From: Corynebacterium sp. HMSC078H07 | Lineage (GTDB): Bacteria; Actinomycetota; Actinomycetes; Mycobacteriales; Mycobacteriaceae | Assembly: GCF_001812805.1 (NCBI RefSeq) | Contig: NZ_KV810519.1 | Coordinates: 139,357-203,356, forward strand | Direction of reading: 5' to 3' | DNA: 64,000 bases | Part shown: positions 46,355-56,114 of the stretch, in pieces | Layout of the letters: every line of letters begins with the position of its first letter | How positions within the stretch are numbered: position 1 is the first letter of the stretch | The notes under the pieces: model-generated | Seen by the model: only the letters and a program-made list of their open reading frames with translations | Databases searched by the model: none | What the model was told of the DNA's origin: nothing | Translations under genes and position numbers: made by a program

Positions 46355-47857
46355 TTAGACCTCGACCGGAAGCCAGGCATAGCCATAGGGGCCCAGCTCT
46401 ACGGGGCCCAGGTCCACTGCTTCGTCGGTGAAGTTATGCAGGCAGAGCAAGCCCCCGCGTTGGAACCCCAGCACGCCCTTGTGACCAGTCTCCACGGCCT
46501 CGAAAGGTGCGGTGCCCAACTCTGGGTGCGCCTTGCGCTGCTGGATGAGTCCGCGCAGGCGGTGGAGAAGTGAGCCCTCATCCTCAAGCTGTTCCGCCAC
46601 GGACACGCCTACTCCGCCCACAATCGGACGGCGTGGACGGGAGGAGGACGTAAAACCAGCGCCGTCGCCAGGTTCCCACTGCATTGGAGTACGCACGGCG
46701 TCACGGTCCGGAAGCTCCGGGGCATCGTTCATGCCAATCTCATCGCCGTAATACAGGAAAGGCGCACCGGGCAGCGTCATGAGCAGGGAGTAGAAGAGCT
46801 CAATCCTGCGGTAATCATTGCCCAACAGGGGTGCCAAGCGTCGCGCGATGCCCACGTGGGCACGCATCTGATCATCGGGCAGGTAGTGCTCGTACATGAG
46901 GGCGCGCTGGTCCTCATCGACCATCTCCAGCGTCAGCTCATCATGGTTGCGCAGGAAGGTTCCCCACTGGCAGCCCTGGGGAAGCTCGGGCAGCTCGGCC
47001 ATGATGTCGTAGACCGGCGTGGCATCGCCCAGCGCGAGCGCCTGATACAACCGCGGCATGACCGGGAAGTTGAACACCATATGGAAGCGATTGCCCGTGC
47101 CGTAGAACTCCATGGTGTCTTCTGGGGGCTGATTCGCCTCGGCGAGGATAACAGCCTCTGGGTAGTTCTCTTCCAGGAAAGTACGGATCTTCTCCACGAA
47201 GTCCACGGTCTCCGGGAGGGACTCGCCGCCGAGGCCATCGCGTTCATAGAGATATGCAATCGCATCGAGCCGGAAAGCATCCACGCCTTTGTCCAGCCAG
47301 AAGGAGAGGATCTTAAAGATTTCCTCGTGCACCTTTGGGTTGTCGTAGTTCAGGTCTGGCTGGTGCGAATAAAAGCGGTGGAAATAATACTGCTTGCGCT
47401 CCGGGTCCCATGCCCAGTTCGAGGTTTCCGTATCGGTAAAGATGATGCGGATCTCCGGGTAGCGCAGCGGATCATCGCCCCACACGTAGTAGTCGCCATA
47501 GGGGCCTTCCGGATCGGTACGGGAAGCCTGGAACCACGGGTGGTCGGTGGACGTGTGGTTGAAAGCCAGGTCCGTCATGAGGCGCATGCCGCGCGCATGC
47601 AGCTCATCCACGAGCTCGTCGAAATCCTCCATCGTGCCGTAATCCGGGTGGATGGCGTAGTAATCGGCGATGTCATAGCCATCATCGCGCAATGGGGAGG
47701 CATAGAACGGCGAGAGCCAGAGACAATCGACGCCTAGCCATTTGAGGTAATCGAGCTTCTCAATGACGCCGCGCAACGTGCCGACGCCCTCCCCACGAGT
47801 GTCTTTAAAGGACCCCACGAGGGCCTGGTAGAAAATAGCATTATCGTGCCAGCTCAT
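46355..47857 (-). CDS. GH13 enzyme, trehalose synthase (TreS)-like
   Basis: 500 residues. GH13 motifs are LMTDLAFNHTS, GVDAFRLDAIAYLYERDG with the nucleophile Asp, VILAEANQPPED with the general acid Glu, and FLRNHDELTLEM with the stabilising Asp. The stretches FHMVFNFPVMPR, RRLAPLLGND and LYYGDEIGMNDAPELPDRDAVRTPMQW are TreS-type, so it probably interconverts maltose and trehalose or acts as an alpha-glucosidase. At 500 residues it is shorter than typical TreS (about 600) and has only a minimal C-terminal domain. It is the last gene of the importer operon, overlapping the small membrane protein gene by 4 bp. Confidence 0.85.
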   Translation of the reverse strand: MSWHDNAIFYQALVGSFKDTRGEGVGTLRGVIEKLDYLKWLGVDCLWLSPFYASPLRDDGYDIADYYAIHPDYGTMEDFDELVDELHARGMRLMTDLAFNHTSTDHPWFQASRTDPEGPYGDYYVWGDDPLRYPEIRIIFTDTETSNWAWDPERKQYYFHRFYSHQPDLNYDNPKVHEEIFKILSFWLDKGVDAFRLDAIAYLYERDGLGGESLPETVDFVEKIRTFLEENYPEAVILAEANQPPEDTMEFYGTGNRFHMVFNFPVMPRLYQALALGDATPVYDIMAELPELPQGCQWGTFLRNHDELTLEMVDEDQRALMYEHYLPDDQMRAHVGIARRLAPLLGNDYRRIELFYSLLMTLPGAPFLYYGDEIGMNDAPELPDRDAVRTPMQWEPGDGAGFTSSSRPRRPIVGGVGVSVAEQLEDEGSLLHRLRGLIQQRKAHPELGTAPFEAVETGHKGVLGFQRGGLLCLHNFTDEAVDLGPVELGPYGYAWLPVEV

Positions 47858-48039
47858 TGAAGATCCTTCCGTTTAGCCCGCCAGAGCAGGTACTCCGCCA
47901 GCATGAGCGCGCCGGCAAGGAGCCCTGGCCAGAGGGCGGGGGAGGGCTGAAAAAGATTAAGAACCGCCTGCAGGAACGCTAGGGCGGCGAAGAAACCGAC
48001 GAAGCCTAGCGCAGTATCCCACAGCAGTGCGCGCCGCAT
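47854..48039 (-). CDS. Small two-helix membrane protein within the importer operon
   Basis: 61 residues, two hydrophobic segments (LGFVGFFAALAFLQAVLNLF and LWPGLLAGALMLAEYLLW) and a basic tail RAKRKDLQ. It overlaps the upstream permease stop by one base and the downstream GH13 gene by 4 bp, so it is fully coupled. In C. glutamicum a small membrane protein gene (cg0833) also sits in the trehalose importer cluster, though not necessarily in the same order. Possibly an accessory of the importer. Confidence 0.7.
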   Translation of the reverse strand: MRRALLWDTALGFVGFFAALAFLQAVLNLFQPSPALWPGLLAGALMLAEYLLWRAKRKDLQ

Positions 48040-48860
48040 TAGGCCTTGACACCTCCGGCGGTGAGGCCGGCAACGATACGGTGCTGGAAAATGAGAACCA
48101 TGATGATGAGCGGAATCGTCACCAGCGCGCCGGCTGCCATCGTGGCGGCGTAGGGGTACTCGAAGGCCGAGGGGCCGGAGAAGCGCGCGATGGCCACGGT
48201 CACCGGCTCGGTACCGGTGGTGGACAGCTGCTTGGCCAACATGAACTCATTCCACGTCGTGATGAACGCGATGATGGCGGTGGTAAACAGTGCCGGTGCG
48301 GCCAAGGGGAGGAGCACGAGGCGGAAGGCCTGGCTTCGCGACGCCCCATCGACTCTCGCCGCTTCCTCCAACTCCCACGGCAGCTGGCGGAAGAAACTCA
48401 GCAAGGTGTAGACGGTGAGCGGCAGCGCAAAGGAGATGTTCGGAATGATCATCGCGCGGTAGGTGCCAATCCACTCAAGGTTGCCAAAGAGCTGGAAAAG
48501 CGGGGTAACGAGCGCGATGGCGGGGAACATCGAGGCCGCCAGGATGATGCCCGTGACGATTCCCTTGCCAGGGAAGTCATAGCGGGCCAGCGCATAAGCG
48601 GTAAACACGCCGATGAGTACGGCCACTGCGGTCGTGGCCAAGGAGATGATCAGGGAGTTGCCCAACGCATTGAGGAAGTCGTTGCCCTTATCCGTGGCCA
48701 GAGCGTCGCGGAAGTTGTCCAAAGTCACGTGCGTAGGCCACGGGGTGGTGTCAAAGGTATGGGCTTTATCGCGAAGCGCTGTGACAACCATCCAGTAGAA
48801 GGGGGCTAGGCCCCAGAACATGATGAAGAGGATGCCGAGGTAGTGGCCGAACTTTTTCAT
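48039..48860 (-). CDS. ABC transporter permease, MalG/SugB type
   Basis: 273 residues with six membrane helices. The EAA loop is EEAARVDGASRSQAFRLVLLPLAAPALFT, the site where the ATPase docks. The C-terminus ends VAGLTAGGVKA, usual for MalG-type subunits. It overlaps the MalF-type gene by 4 bp. Together with the neighbouring proteins it forms a carbohydrate importer, most likely for trehalose or maltose because a TreS-like enzyme is in the operon. Confidence 0.92.
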   Translation of the reverse strand: MKKFGHYLGILFIMFWGLAPFYWMVVTALRDKAHTFDTTPWPTHVTLDNFRDALATDKGNDFLNALGNSLIISLATTAVAVLIGVFTAYALARYDFPGKGIVTGIILAASMFPAIALVTPLFQLFGNLEWIGTYRAMIIPNISFALPLTVYTLLSFFRQLPWELEEAARVDGASRSQAFRLVLLPLAAPALFTTAIIAFITTWNEFMLAKQLSTTGTEPVTVAIARFSGPSAFEYPYAATMAAGALVTIPLIIMVLIFQHRIVAGLTAGGVKA

Positions 48861-49849
48861 GCTGCAGGCTCCTTGTCCTTCTTAGTGCGTTTATCACGTG
48901 CCACACCGCCGACGTCCGCGCCCAAAAAGCGCACGAGGATGAAGGCCACGGTAAAGATGAGCAGGAAGATCAGCGTGGACAATGCGGAGGCGGAGTTGAA
49001 GTTTCCTTGGCGCATATCTTCCACCACCAGCTGGGAAATCGTGGCGGTGGGCGAGTTGGAGGACGCCGAGATCATGATGACCGGCAGGTCGTACATGCGC
49101 AGTGCATCGAGCGTGCGGAAGAGAATAGCCACCATGAGCGCCGGCTTCACGAGTGGCAGGGTGATGGTGAAGAAGGTTTGGATACGGGAGGCACCGTCGA
49201 CGCGGGCGGCGTCGTACACATCGCGTGGAATCATCTGCAGACCGGCCAAGATAAGCAGGGCCATAAATGGTGCGGTCTTCCACACGTCTGCGATGATGAC
49301 CGCAAGGCGCGCATAAAACGGGTCCGTGGTCCACGCGATGCGCTCACCGATGAGCGAATTGATAATGCCATCCGGAGCGAACATAAACTGCCACAGCTTT
49401 GCCGTAACCGCCGTCGGAATAGCCCACGGAATGAGCACCGCAGCACGAACGAGGCCACGGCCGCGATACTCGCCGTTCATGACCAGCGCCATGAACATGC
49501 CGAGGATGGTTTCCAGAGCCACGGTCACGACGGTGAAGAAAAGCGTAATCTTCACCGCCGGCCAAAAGTCCGTCGCAATAACGCCATCGGGACACGTGGC
49601 GGCCTGGCCCGTAGCGGACATGCACCTGTTGGTAATCCAGTAAAGGTAGTTCTCTAGGCCCGCAAAAGAGCCTTCCTCGAATACACCCGTGGTGGGGTTG
49701 AGCCGCTTATTGCCTTGGAAGGACAACATGACAGCTCGCACGATGGGATAGCCAATCACCACGGCCAGCGCAATGAGCGCGGGCGCGATGAGGCCGGCTG
49801 CCTGCAGATACTGCTTGCGCGAATCCGCAGTACGCGTTCTACCAGCCAT
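48857..49849 (-). CDS. ABC transporter permease, MalF/SugA type
   Basis: 330 residues, six or seven membrane helices. The EAA loop is DVYDAARVDGASRIQTFFTITLPLVKPALMVA. The N-terminus is basic (RTRTADSRKQYLQ) and the large periplasmic loop contains two Cys (RCMSATGQAATC). It is the first membrane subunit after the binding-protein gene, from which it is separated by about 210 bp carrying hairpins. Confidence 0.92.
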   Translation of the reverse strand: MAGRTRTADSRKQYLQAAGLIAPALIALAVVIGYPIVRAVMLSFQGNKRLNPTTGVFEEGSFAGLENYLYWITNRCMSATGQAATCPDGVIATDFWPAVKITLFFTVVTVALETILGMFMALVMNGEYRGRGLVRAAVLIPWAIPTAVTAKLWQFMFAPDGIINSLIGERIAWTTDPFYARLAVIIADVWKTAPFMALLILAGLQMIPRDVYDAARVDGASRIQTFFTITLPLVKPALMVAILFRTLDALRMYDLPVIMISASSNSPTATISQLVVEDMRQGNFNSASALSTLIFLLIFTVAFILVRFLGADVGGVARDKRTKKDKEPAA

Positions 49850-50061
49850 GCGGTGCCTGCCTTTCTACAGTGTGAAAGTTGTAGGGGGGTGAAAGTTGTC
49901 AGGATATTAGGGGACAGTTGTGAAAATCATAGCGGGTGCTCCGGACATCGGTGTTATGCACGCAGTACCCGCTGCTTTGTAGCTCGGGTTGGCCAAGATC
50001 AACGAAGGGGGCGCGGGCAAGTCTCAGTGGACTTACTCGCGCCCCATACTCGCGGGGAGGA
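49850..50061 (-). other. Intercistronic hairpins between binding protein and permeases
   Basis: A 15-bp stem (50009-50023 with 50030-50044, one mismatch and one G-U) lies 17 bp after the binding-protein stop. A second stem, AGCGGGTGCT (about 49933-49942) with AGTACCCGCT, lies further on and is followed on the minus strand by TATGATTTTC. Such elements usually give higher expression of the binding protein than of the permeases, by partial termination or RNA stabilisation. No ORF was seen. Confidence 0.65.
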
Positions 50062-51348
50062 TTAACCCTGCGACGCTGCCTCGATGGCCGCCTTCATGTC
50101 CTTCGTAGCGTCATCGACGGACTTGCCAGCGGTCAGCGCTGCGTAGGCGTTATCCTGCACGGCCTTGGAGATGGCGGTGTAGAACGGGGAAACCGGACGC
50201 GGTGCGGCGTTCTCCAGGGACTCCTTCAGAGCCGGGAGGTACGGGAACTCCTCAACTAGGGACTCATCGTCGTAGATGGAAGCCAAGACCGGCGGGAAGG
50301 ACGCCTCAGCGAAGGACTTCTGGTTCTCTTCGTTGATGATGAACTTGATGAAGTCCAAGGCAGTGGCCTTGTTTTCCGAGTTGATGTTGATGCCGTTGTT
50401 GTAGCCACCCAAGGTCGACACACCGACGCCGTCCTTGCCCACCAGCGGCTGAACCTCGAACTTGATGCCCTTGTCCTCAGCGTTGGTGTACATGTACGGC
50501 CAGTTAATGGCGAAGGCGGTCTTGCCCTCGGTGAAGGCGAGGTTCGTCTCCTCCTCCGTTGCGGCGGTGGAGTCCTTGGAGATGGTGCCGTCCTCGTAGG
50601 CGTCGACAAGCGCCTGCAGGCCCTCCTTGGCCTCGTCCGAGTCAACGGTGACATTGCCCTGGTCATCCAAGACGGAGCCGCCCCAGCCCTCAATGAAGCC
50701 CGCGGTGTTCACAGTCAGGCCTTCGTACTGCTTGAGCTGCGTGGTCAGGCAGGAGGTGTCGTCCTTAATGGCCTCACATGCGGAAGCGATGTCCTCGAAC
50801 TTTTCCGGAGCCTTATCGACGAGGTCGGTGTTGCGGAAGAGCAGCTGGCCGTTGGTGTTCTGCGGCAGCGCGTAGAGGGTGCCGTTGTAGGTGGCGGACT
50901 CTACGGTGGGCTCCAGCAGGTCGGAGGTGTCCACCTCGAGGTCACCGGTCAGCGGCGCCAGCCACTGGTTAGCAGCGAAGTCAGCGGTCCAGACGACGTC
51001 GAGCGCCATGACATCGTAGTCAGAGTTGCCTGCCTGCAGGGACTGCACCAGGGTCTCACGCTGAGCGTCGGCCTCGCCAGCGAGCTCCTTGAGCTCGACC
51101 TTCTCGTCCGGGTGCTCGGCGTTCCACGCTTCGATGATGGGGGTGATCTTGTCGGTATCGTTCTTACCCATGGCAAAGGTGATGGGGCCGCGACCGTCAG
51201 TGTCCTTGGTGGAGGCGTCCGATCCAGCGTCGGAGGAGGAATCATCGCTGGACGAGCATCCGGCCAAGGTCAGCGCGAGTGCAGCTGTGGTGGCAATGAC
51301 ACCGCGACGAACCGTACACAGGGAGCTGGGAAGAAACGGCTTCTTCAT
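50062..51348 (-). CDS. Sugar ABC transporter substrate-binding lipoprotein, TusE/LpqY-like
   Basis: 428 residues from ATG 51348, with GAAAGGTG upstream; an earlier in-frame ATG would precede the signal peptide by 19 odd residues. The lipobox LTLAGC follows a twin-basic, hydrophobic signal segment (VRRGVIATTAALALTLAGC). The mature part starts with a Ser/Asp spacer and has the family-1 carbohydrate-binding fold (ITPIIEAWNAEHPDEKVEL, NSDYDVMALDVVWTADFAANQWLAPL). It delivers sugar, likely trehalose or a maltodextrin, to the two permeases. Confidence 0.9.
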   Translation of the reverse strand: MKKPFLPSSLCTVRRGVIATTAALALTLAGCSSSDDSSSDAGSDASTKDTDGRGPITFAMGKNDTDKITPIIEAWNAEHPDEKVELKELAGEADAQRETLVQSLQAGNSDYDVMALDVVWTADFAANQWLAPLTGDLEVDTSDLLEPTVESATYNGTLYALPQNTNGQLLFRNTDLVDKAPEKFEDIASACEAIKDDTSCLTTQLKQYEGLTVNTAGFIEGWGGSVLDDQGNVTVDSDEAKEGLQALVDAYEDGTISKDSTAATEEETNLAFTEGKTAFAINWPYMYTNAEDKGIKFEVQPLVGKDGVGVSTLGGYNNGININSENKATALDFIKFIINEENQKSFAEASFPPVLASIYDDESLVEEFPYLPALKESLENAAPRPVSPFYTAISKAVQDNAYAALTAGKSVDDATKDMKAAIEAASQG

Positions 51349-51480
51349 GGAATATTCACCTTTCGGAAAACTTCTGGTGACTTCAAAATAAGGGATCAGG
51401 TCCACAGTGCATGTGGTTTTGGCGTTAATCTCACTAGAAACGGGGGTGAAACTACCCCCTATTAGCCGTGGGTGCGCTCG

Positions 51481-52470
<990 letters not shown>

Positions 52471-52545
52471 GCAGTAACCCTAACACTCGTTACTGACACT
52501 CAGCTGCAGTGAGGTGCTCGACAGCAGCGAGTAGGATCGGTCACC

Positions 52546-53421
52546 ATGACTGCTCTTGATCTGGACCGTATCCGTGAAGCCGTGGCGGATGACTTCGCCG
52601 TCATTGAGTACACCGAGTCCACTGGCTCGACCAATACCGACCTCATGCAGGCAGACAAGGTGGCTGATGGCACTGTCCTGCTAGCCAATGAGCAACTCGC
52701 CGGCAAGGGCCGTTTGGGCCGTCACTGGGTCAGCCCGGCCGGCTCGCAGCTTATTTTCTCCGTGCTTATCCTCCCGGATTCGCTGGATCATTTAGGAACC
52801 CTGCCGCTGGCCGCGGGCCTGGCTGTGACCGATTCCGTCGAAGGAGCGGTACTCAAGTGGCCCAATGATGTCCACATTGACGGCAAGAAGCTGTGCGGCA
52901 TCCTCGCCGAGGCCGGCCCAGTGGGCGAGGCTTTCAAGTCCGCGCCGAAGACGGAGGTCTCTAAGGCAGAGGTGGCTAAGGCTGAGGTCTCCAAGGCGGA
53001 AGTGAATAAGGCGGAAATCAACAAGACCGAGGTAGCGCCGAAGACCCAAGCGGCGAACCCGCCGTCCGCGCGCGTCGTCGTGGGGATGGGCATCAACGTC
53101 ACCTTGACTCGCGAAGAGCTGCCTATTGAGGCCGCGACCTCTTTGGCGCTTGAGGGGCGGGATACTGACCGCACCGAACTCGCCATCACCGTGCTGAAGA
53201 ACCTGCGCTGCCGCATCAACCAGTGGGAACAACAGGATCCGCAGCTCATGGCAGATTACCGCAAGGTCTGCTCTTCGATTGGCCAAGAAGTGCGCCTCGA
53301 AGCCCCGACCGGTGATGTTACCGGCACTGTTGAAGGCGTGGCTGATGATGGCCGCATCAATGTTGGTGGCGAATACTATTCCGCCGGCGATGTCATCCAC
53401 CTGCGGCCCGCTGCACAGTAG
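52546..53421 (+). CDS. birA: Biotin--[acetyl-CoA carboxylase] ligase, monofunctional
   Basis: 291 residues without an N-terminal DNA-binding domain, so a class I ligase that biotinylates AccBC and Pyc. Motifs are STGSTNTDLM, the adenylate-binding GKGRLGRHWVSPAG (GRGRRGR type), LKWPNDVHIDGKKLCGIL and VVVGMGINV. Between LAEAGPVGEAF and ARVVVG there is an inserted run of six 5-residue units (KTEVS, KAEVA, KAEVS, KAEVN, KAEIN, KTEVA; residues 135-164) encoded by 15-bp repeats at 52948-53037. That loop is normally short, so a tolerated surface expansion is likely. Confidence 0.95.
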   Translation: MTALDLDRIREAVADDFAVIEYTESTGSTNTDLMQADKVADGTVLLANEQLAGKGRLGRHWVSPAGSQLIFSVLILPDSLDHLGTLPLAAGLAVTDSVEGAVLKWPNDVHIDGKKLCGILAEAGPVGEAFKSAPKTEVSKAEVAKAEVSKAEVNKAEINKTEVAPKTQAANPPSARVVVGMGINVTLTREELPIEAATSLALEGRDTDRTELAITVLKNLRCRINQWEQQDPQLMADYRKVCSSIGQEVRLEAPTGDVTGTVEGVADDGRINVGGEYYSAGDVIHLRPAAQ

Positions 53422-53505
53422 CTTTTGAGCTTTTGTCGGGAGGGGGAGCGTCGTTAAGCACGCGCCCCTCTCTATCAGGCATCCGCTAAAAGGCATATCT
53501 CAAAG

Positions 53506-53529
53506 GGCGTTTTCATCCCTGAAAACGCC
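53506..53529 (+). terminator. Hairpin downstream of birA
   Basis: GGCGTTTTC (53506-53514) pairs perfectly with GAAAACGCC (53521-53529) around ATCCCT, 85 bp after the birA stop. No T-run follows directly, but GGCGTTTTTAG recurs at about 53547. Plausible transcription end of birA. Confidence 0.5.
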
Positions 53530-53564
53530 ATATGGAGACCCCGCAAGGCGTTTTTAGAGGCAAA

Positions 53565-53606
53565 GATGCCCGTTGACTGATGCCGTCTAGAAGATGCCGT
53601 TTAGAA
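53565..53606 (+). repeat. Three degenerate 14-bp tandem units
   Basis: GATGCCCGTTGACT, GATGCCGTCTAGAA and GATGCCGTTTAGAA lie head to tail in the birA-downstream gap. The last two differ at one position. Confidence 0.75.
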
Positions 53607-53679
53607 GGCGCTCTCTGCACCACCATGAACTGAGTGCCGCTTAGTCGGGTTGCGTGAGCAGGTGGGTATCATGTGCCCC

Positions 53680-54123
53680 ATGAACCTCATGGAGATGGGA
53701 CGCGGCGAAGTGGCCCGCGCGGATATGACAGCGCCGTTTCGCACGCTGCTCTTCCCGTTTCTCGAGCTCGTCGTGGTCACCGGCGTGTGCTGGATTGCCA
53801 TCGGCTGGTGCGATTACAACGGCATTGACTTGGCACTTCGCAATGGCCTTGTTGCCCTGTGGGCGCTGCTGGCGGTGTGGCGCTTTATCGTTCCTCTCAT
53901 CAAAGCGCGCCGCAAGCGCTTCATCGTGACCAACCTGCGCGTCATCGCCCGCGAGGGCAAGCGCGTCGACTCGATTCCGCTAAGCGATATTCGCGGGGCT
54001 CGCCGACGCCGCGGCGGCATTTCACTCGCGCTGCATGGCTATGAGCGGCCGATGTACTTTCCGGCCATCCCCAAGGCCAAGCGCGTTGAGGATATCCTCA
54101 ACGAACAGCCGGTCTGGGGCTAG
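53680..54123 (+). CDS. Bacterial PH-domain-like membrane protein
   Basis: 147 residues from ATG 53680, chosen because TATCAT ends 7 bp upstream (leaderless layout); ATG 53671 is an alternative. Two membrane helices (LLFPFLELVVVTGVCWIAIGW and NGLVALWALLAVWRFIVPL) precede a bPH2-like cytoplasmic domain (RKRFIVTNLRVIAREGKRVDSIPLSDIRGARRRRGG). Function unknown; often located next to birA in corynebacteria as I recall. Its stop overlaps the convergent acetolactate decarboxylase gene by 4 bp. Confidence 0.75.
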   Translation: MNLMEMGRGEVARADMTAPFRTLLFPFLELVVVTGVCWIAIGWCDYNGIDLALRNGLVALWALLAVWRFIVPLIKARRKRFIVTNLRVIAREGKRVDSIPLSDIRGARRRRGGISLALHGYERPMYFPAIPKAKRVEDILNEQPVWG

Positions 54124-54839
54124 TTCTTAATCTCAGTCGTGTGTAGCTGGGAATCGAGATCTTCCGGTGCCAGGTTCGCTGAGCGGAACTCGTGGGTCAG
54201 CGGCAGGCGCAGCTCCAAATCGGTTCCCGGGCACAGCTCAATCGTGGCTTCATCCACGGTGTAGTCCAGCACATGGCCGCCGGACGTACGCTCAGCGTCA
54301 ATGAAGTGAACGTGGCAGCCTGGTACCGAAATGCCCTTCTCAAAGACCGGGGTACGGAAGCCGCCGATGATGCCATCGACGTCGCTAAAACGGAGCTCCT
54401 TATCGCCGCCGACCGCCTGGGTCAGAGGCGGATAGGGCTTGGATTGCTTGACCACCGTGCGGGTCACCACGGAGCTGAAACGGCCGGTGATGCGAACCGC
54501 ATACATGTAATTGGCCGAGGGCTCCAGATCATCAATGAAGGAGGACAGCTCCTCGCGCTTGAGACCCTTGGGCGCGGCCACCTTAATGCGGGGTACGAAA
54601 TTGGTGGCGACGGCGAAAGGGGTGCCCTGGTCAAGGTCGGCGACGGTTGCGGTGCCATCACCGCGCAGCTGGTAGCAGATGCCGTCGAGGATGATCATCT
54701 CCCCGTCCAGCGCATCGAAGGTGCCGATGCCGAAATTGCCCTTACCCAAAAGCTCACCAATGGTCATTTCGCCGTCGTAAATACCGTCCAACAGGGCGGT
54801 CATGAGCGAGTTTTGGAAGATGGTATGCCGGACAATCAT
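54120..54839 (-). CDS. budA: Alpha-acetolactate decarboxylase
   Basis: 239 residues from ATG 54839; the open frame runs on into purK antisense sequence, but protein similarity begins at FQNSLMTALLDGIYDGEMTIGELLGKGNFGIGTFDALDGEMIILDG. The zinc-site segment VPGCHVHFIDAERTSGGHVLDY is intact. It converts 2-acetolactate to acetoin, diverting pyruvate into overflow fermentation or controlling acetolactate levels. No acetolactate synthase is adjacent; the gene sits alone between the PH-domain gene and purK. Confidence 0.93.
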   Translation of the reverse strand: MIVRHTIFQNSLMTALLDGIYDGEMTIGELLGKGNFGIGTFDALDGEMIILDGICYQLRGDGTATVADLDQGTPFAVATNFVPRIKVAAPKGLKREELSSFIDDLEPSANYMYAVRITGRFSSVVTRTVVKQSKPYPPLTQAVGGDKELRFSDVDGIIGGFRTPVFEKGISVPGCHVHFIDAERTSGGHVLDYTVDEATIELCPGTDLELRLPLTHEFRSANLAPEDLDSQLHTTEIKN

Positions 54840-54863
54840 GGCCCCAAGGCTAGTATTGAAGGA

Positions 54864-56102
54864 GTGAGTGAACAACACAAACCAACCGTTACTGTTTTTG
54901 GAGATGGCCAGCTTGCGCGCATGATGCAGCCGGCCGCGGCTGAGCTCGACATCCATCTGCGCCTCCTGGCATCCGAGCCGGGCAAGTCCGCCGCGCAGGT
55001 CATTCCCGACGTCGTTCTTGGTGATTACCACGACTATGACGTTCTGGTTAAGGCCGCAGAGGGCGCAGACGCGGTGACCTTTGAACACGAGCATGTACCG
55101 ACGGAGCATGTGCGCGCGCTTATCGACGCCTCCTACAACGTCCAGCCCCAGCCTTCCGCACTCCTCTACGCGCAGGACAAGCTGCTCATGCGTCAGAAGC
55201 TTTCTGAATTGGGCGCCCCGGTGCCGCGCTTTGCCGCTATCGAGTCGGTGGAGGATGCGCGAGAGTTCGCCGCGCTTGTCGACGGGCACGTGTGCCTCAA
55301 AGCCCGCCGCGGCGGTTACGACGGCCACGGCGTATGGTTCCCCTCTGCGGAGGAGCTAGAACCGCTAGTAGAGGAGCTTCTCGTCGCGGATACTCCGCTC
55401 ATGGCGGAAGAGAAAGTTGATCTGACTCGCGAGCTGTCCGTTCTTGTGGCTCGCCGCCCCTCCGGTGAGGTCAAAGCCTGGCCGGTCACCGAGTCCGTGC
55501 AGCGCGATGGCATCTGCGCCGAGGCCTTCGCGCCCGCTCCGGACCTCTCTCCTGAGCTTGCTGAGCACGCCATGCAGGTGGGTATCAAGGTAGCTACTGA
55601 ACTCGGCGTGACCGGTGTGTTGGCCGTCGAGCTCTTTGCCTTCGCTGCCGAGCAAGACGCCGGTTCCATCATCGCTTCTGCCTCCGGCGCTCCGGGGCCG
55701 CACATCCATGAGGATATTGCCGTCAACGAGCTGGCCATGCGCCCGCACAACACCGGACACTGGACCCAGGATGGTTGCGTGACCTCGCAGTTTGAGCAGC
55801 ACCTACGGGCCGTGCTGGACCTGCCGCTGGGCTCCACTGAGCCGCTGGCTCCGGTGACAGTCATGGCCAACGTCCTCGGCGCAGAAAAGGATCCAGCCAT
55901 GCCGATGCCCGACCGCGTCCGCGAAGTCATGGAGCGCTACCCAGAGGCCAAGGTCCACCTCTACGGCAAGGACCACCAGACCGGCCGCAAGATTGGTCAC
56001 GTTAATGTCATCGGCGAGGATGTCGCTGACACGCGCCGCATTGCCGCCGATGCTGCCCATTACCTCGTCCACGCTCAGTGGGCGGAGGATTCCAACGCTT
56101 AA
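54864..56102 (+). CDS. purK: N5-carboxyaminoimidazole ribonucleotide synthase
   Basis: 412 residues, ATP-grasp. It converts AIR, ATP and bicarbonate to N5-CAIR. Motifs are TVFGDGQLARMM, the ATP-grasp loop KARRGGYDGHG, and NELAMRPHNTGHWT near the active site. The start is GTG 54864: TAGTAT (54851-54856) ends 7 bp upstream, so a leaderless message is likely. purE follows 12 bp after the stop. The frame is open far upstream but without similarity. Confidence 0.96.
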   Translation: MSEQHKPTVTVFGDGQLARMMQPAAAELDIHLRLLASEPGKSAAQVIPDVVLGDYHDYDVLVKAAEGADAVTFEHEHVPTEHVRALIDASYNVQPQPSALLYAQDKLLMRQKLSELGAPVPRFAAIESVEDAREFAALVDGHVCLKARRGGYDGHGVWFPSAEELEPLVEELLVADTPLMAEEKVDLTRELSVLVARRPSGEVKAWPVTESVQRDGICAEAFAPAPDLSPELAEHAMQVGIKVATELGVTGVLAVELFAFAAEQDAGSIIASASGAPGPHIHEDIAVNELAMRPHNTGHWTQDGCVTSQFEQHLRAVLDLPLGSTEPLAPVTVMANVLGAEKDPAMPMPDRVREVMERYPEAKVHLYGKDHQTGRKIGHVNVIGEDVADTRRIAADAAHYLVHAQWAEDSNA

Positions 56103-56114
56103 AGGAGAGATGTC

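Noticed and set aside
54840..55328. N-terminal extension of acetolactate decarboxylase
   Set aside because: The open frame continues but is antisense to purK and lacks similarity; the ATG at 54839 fits the family start.
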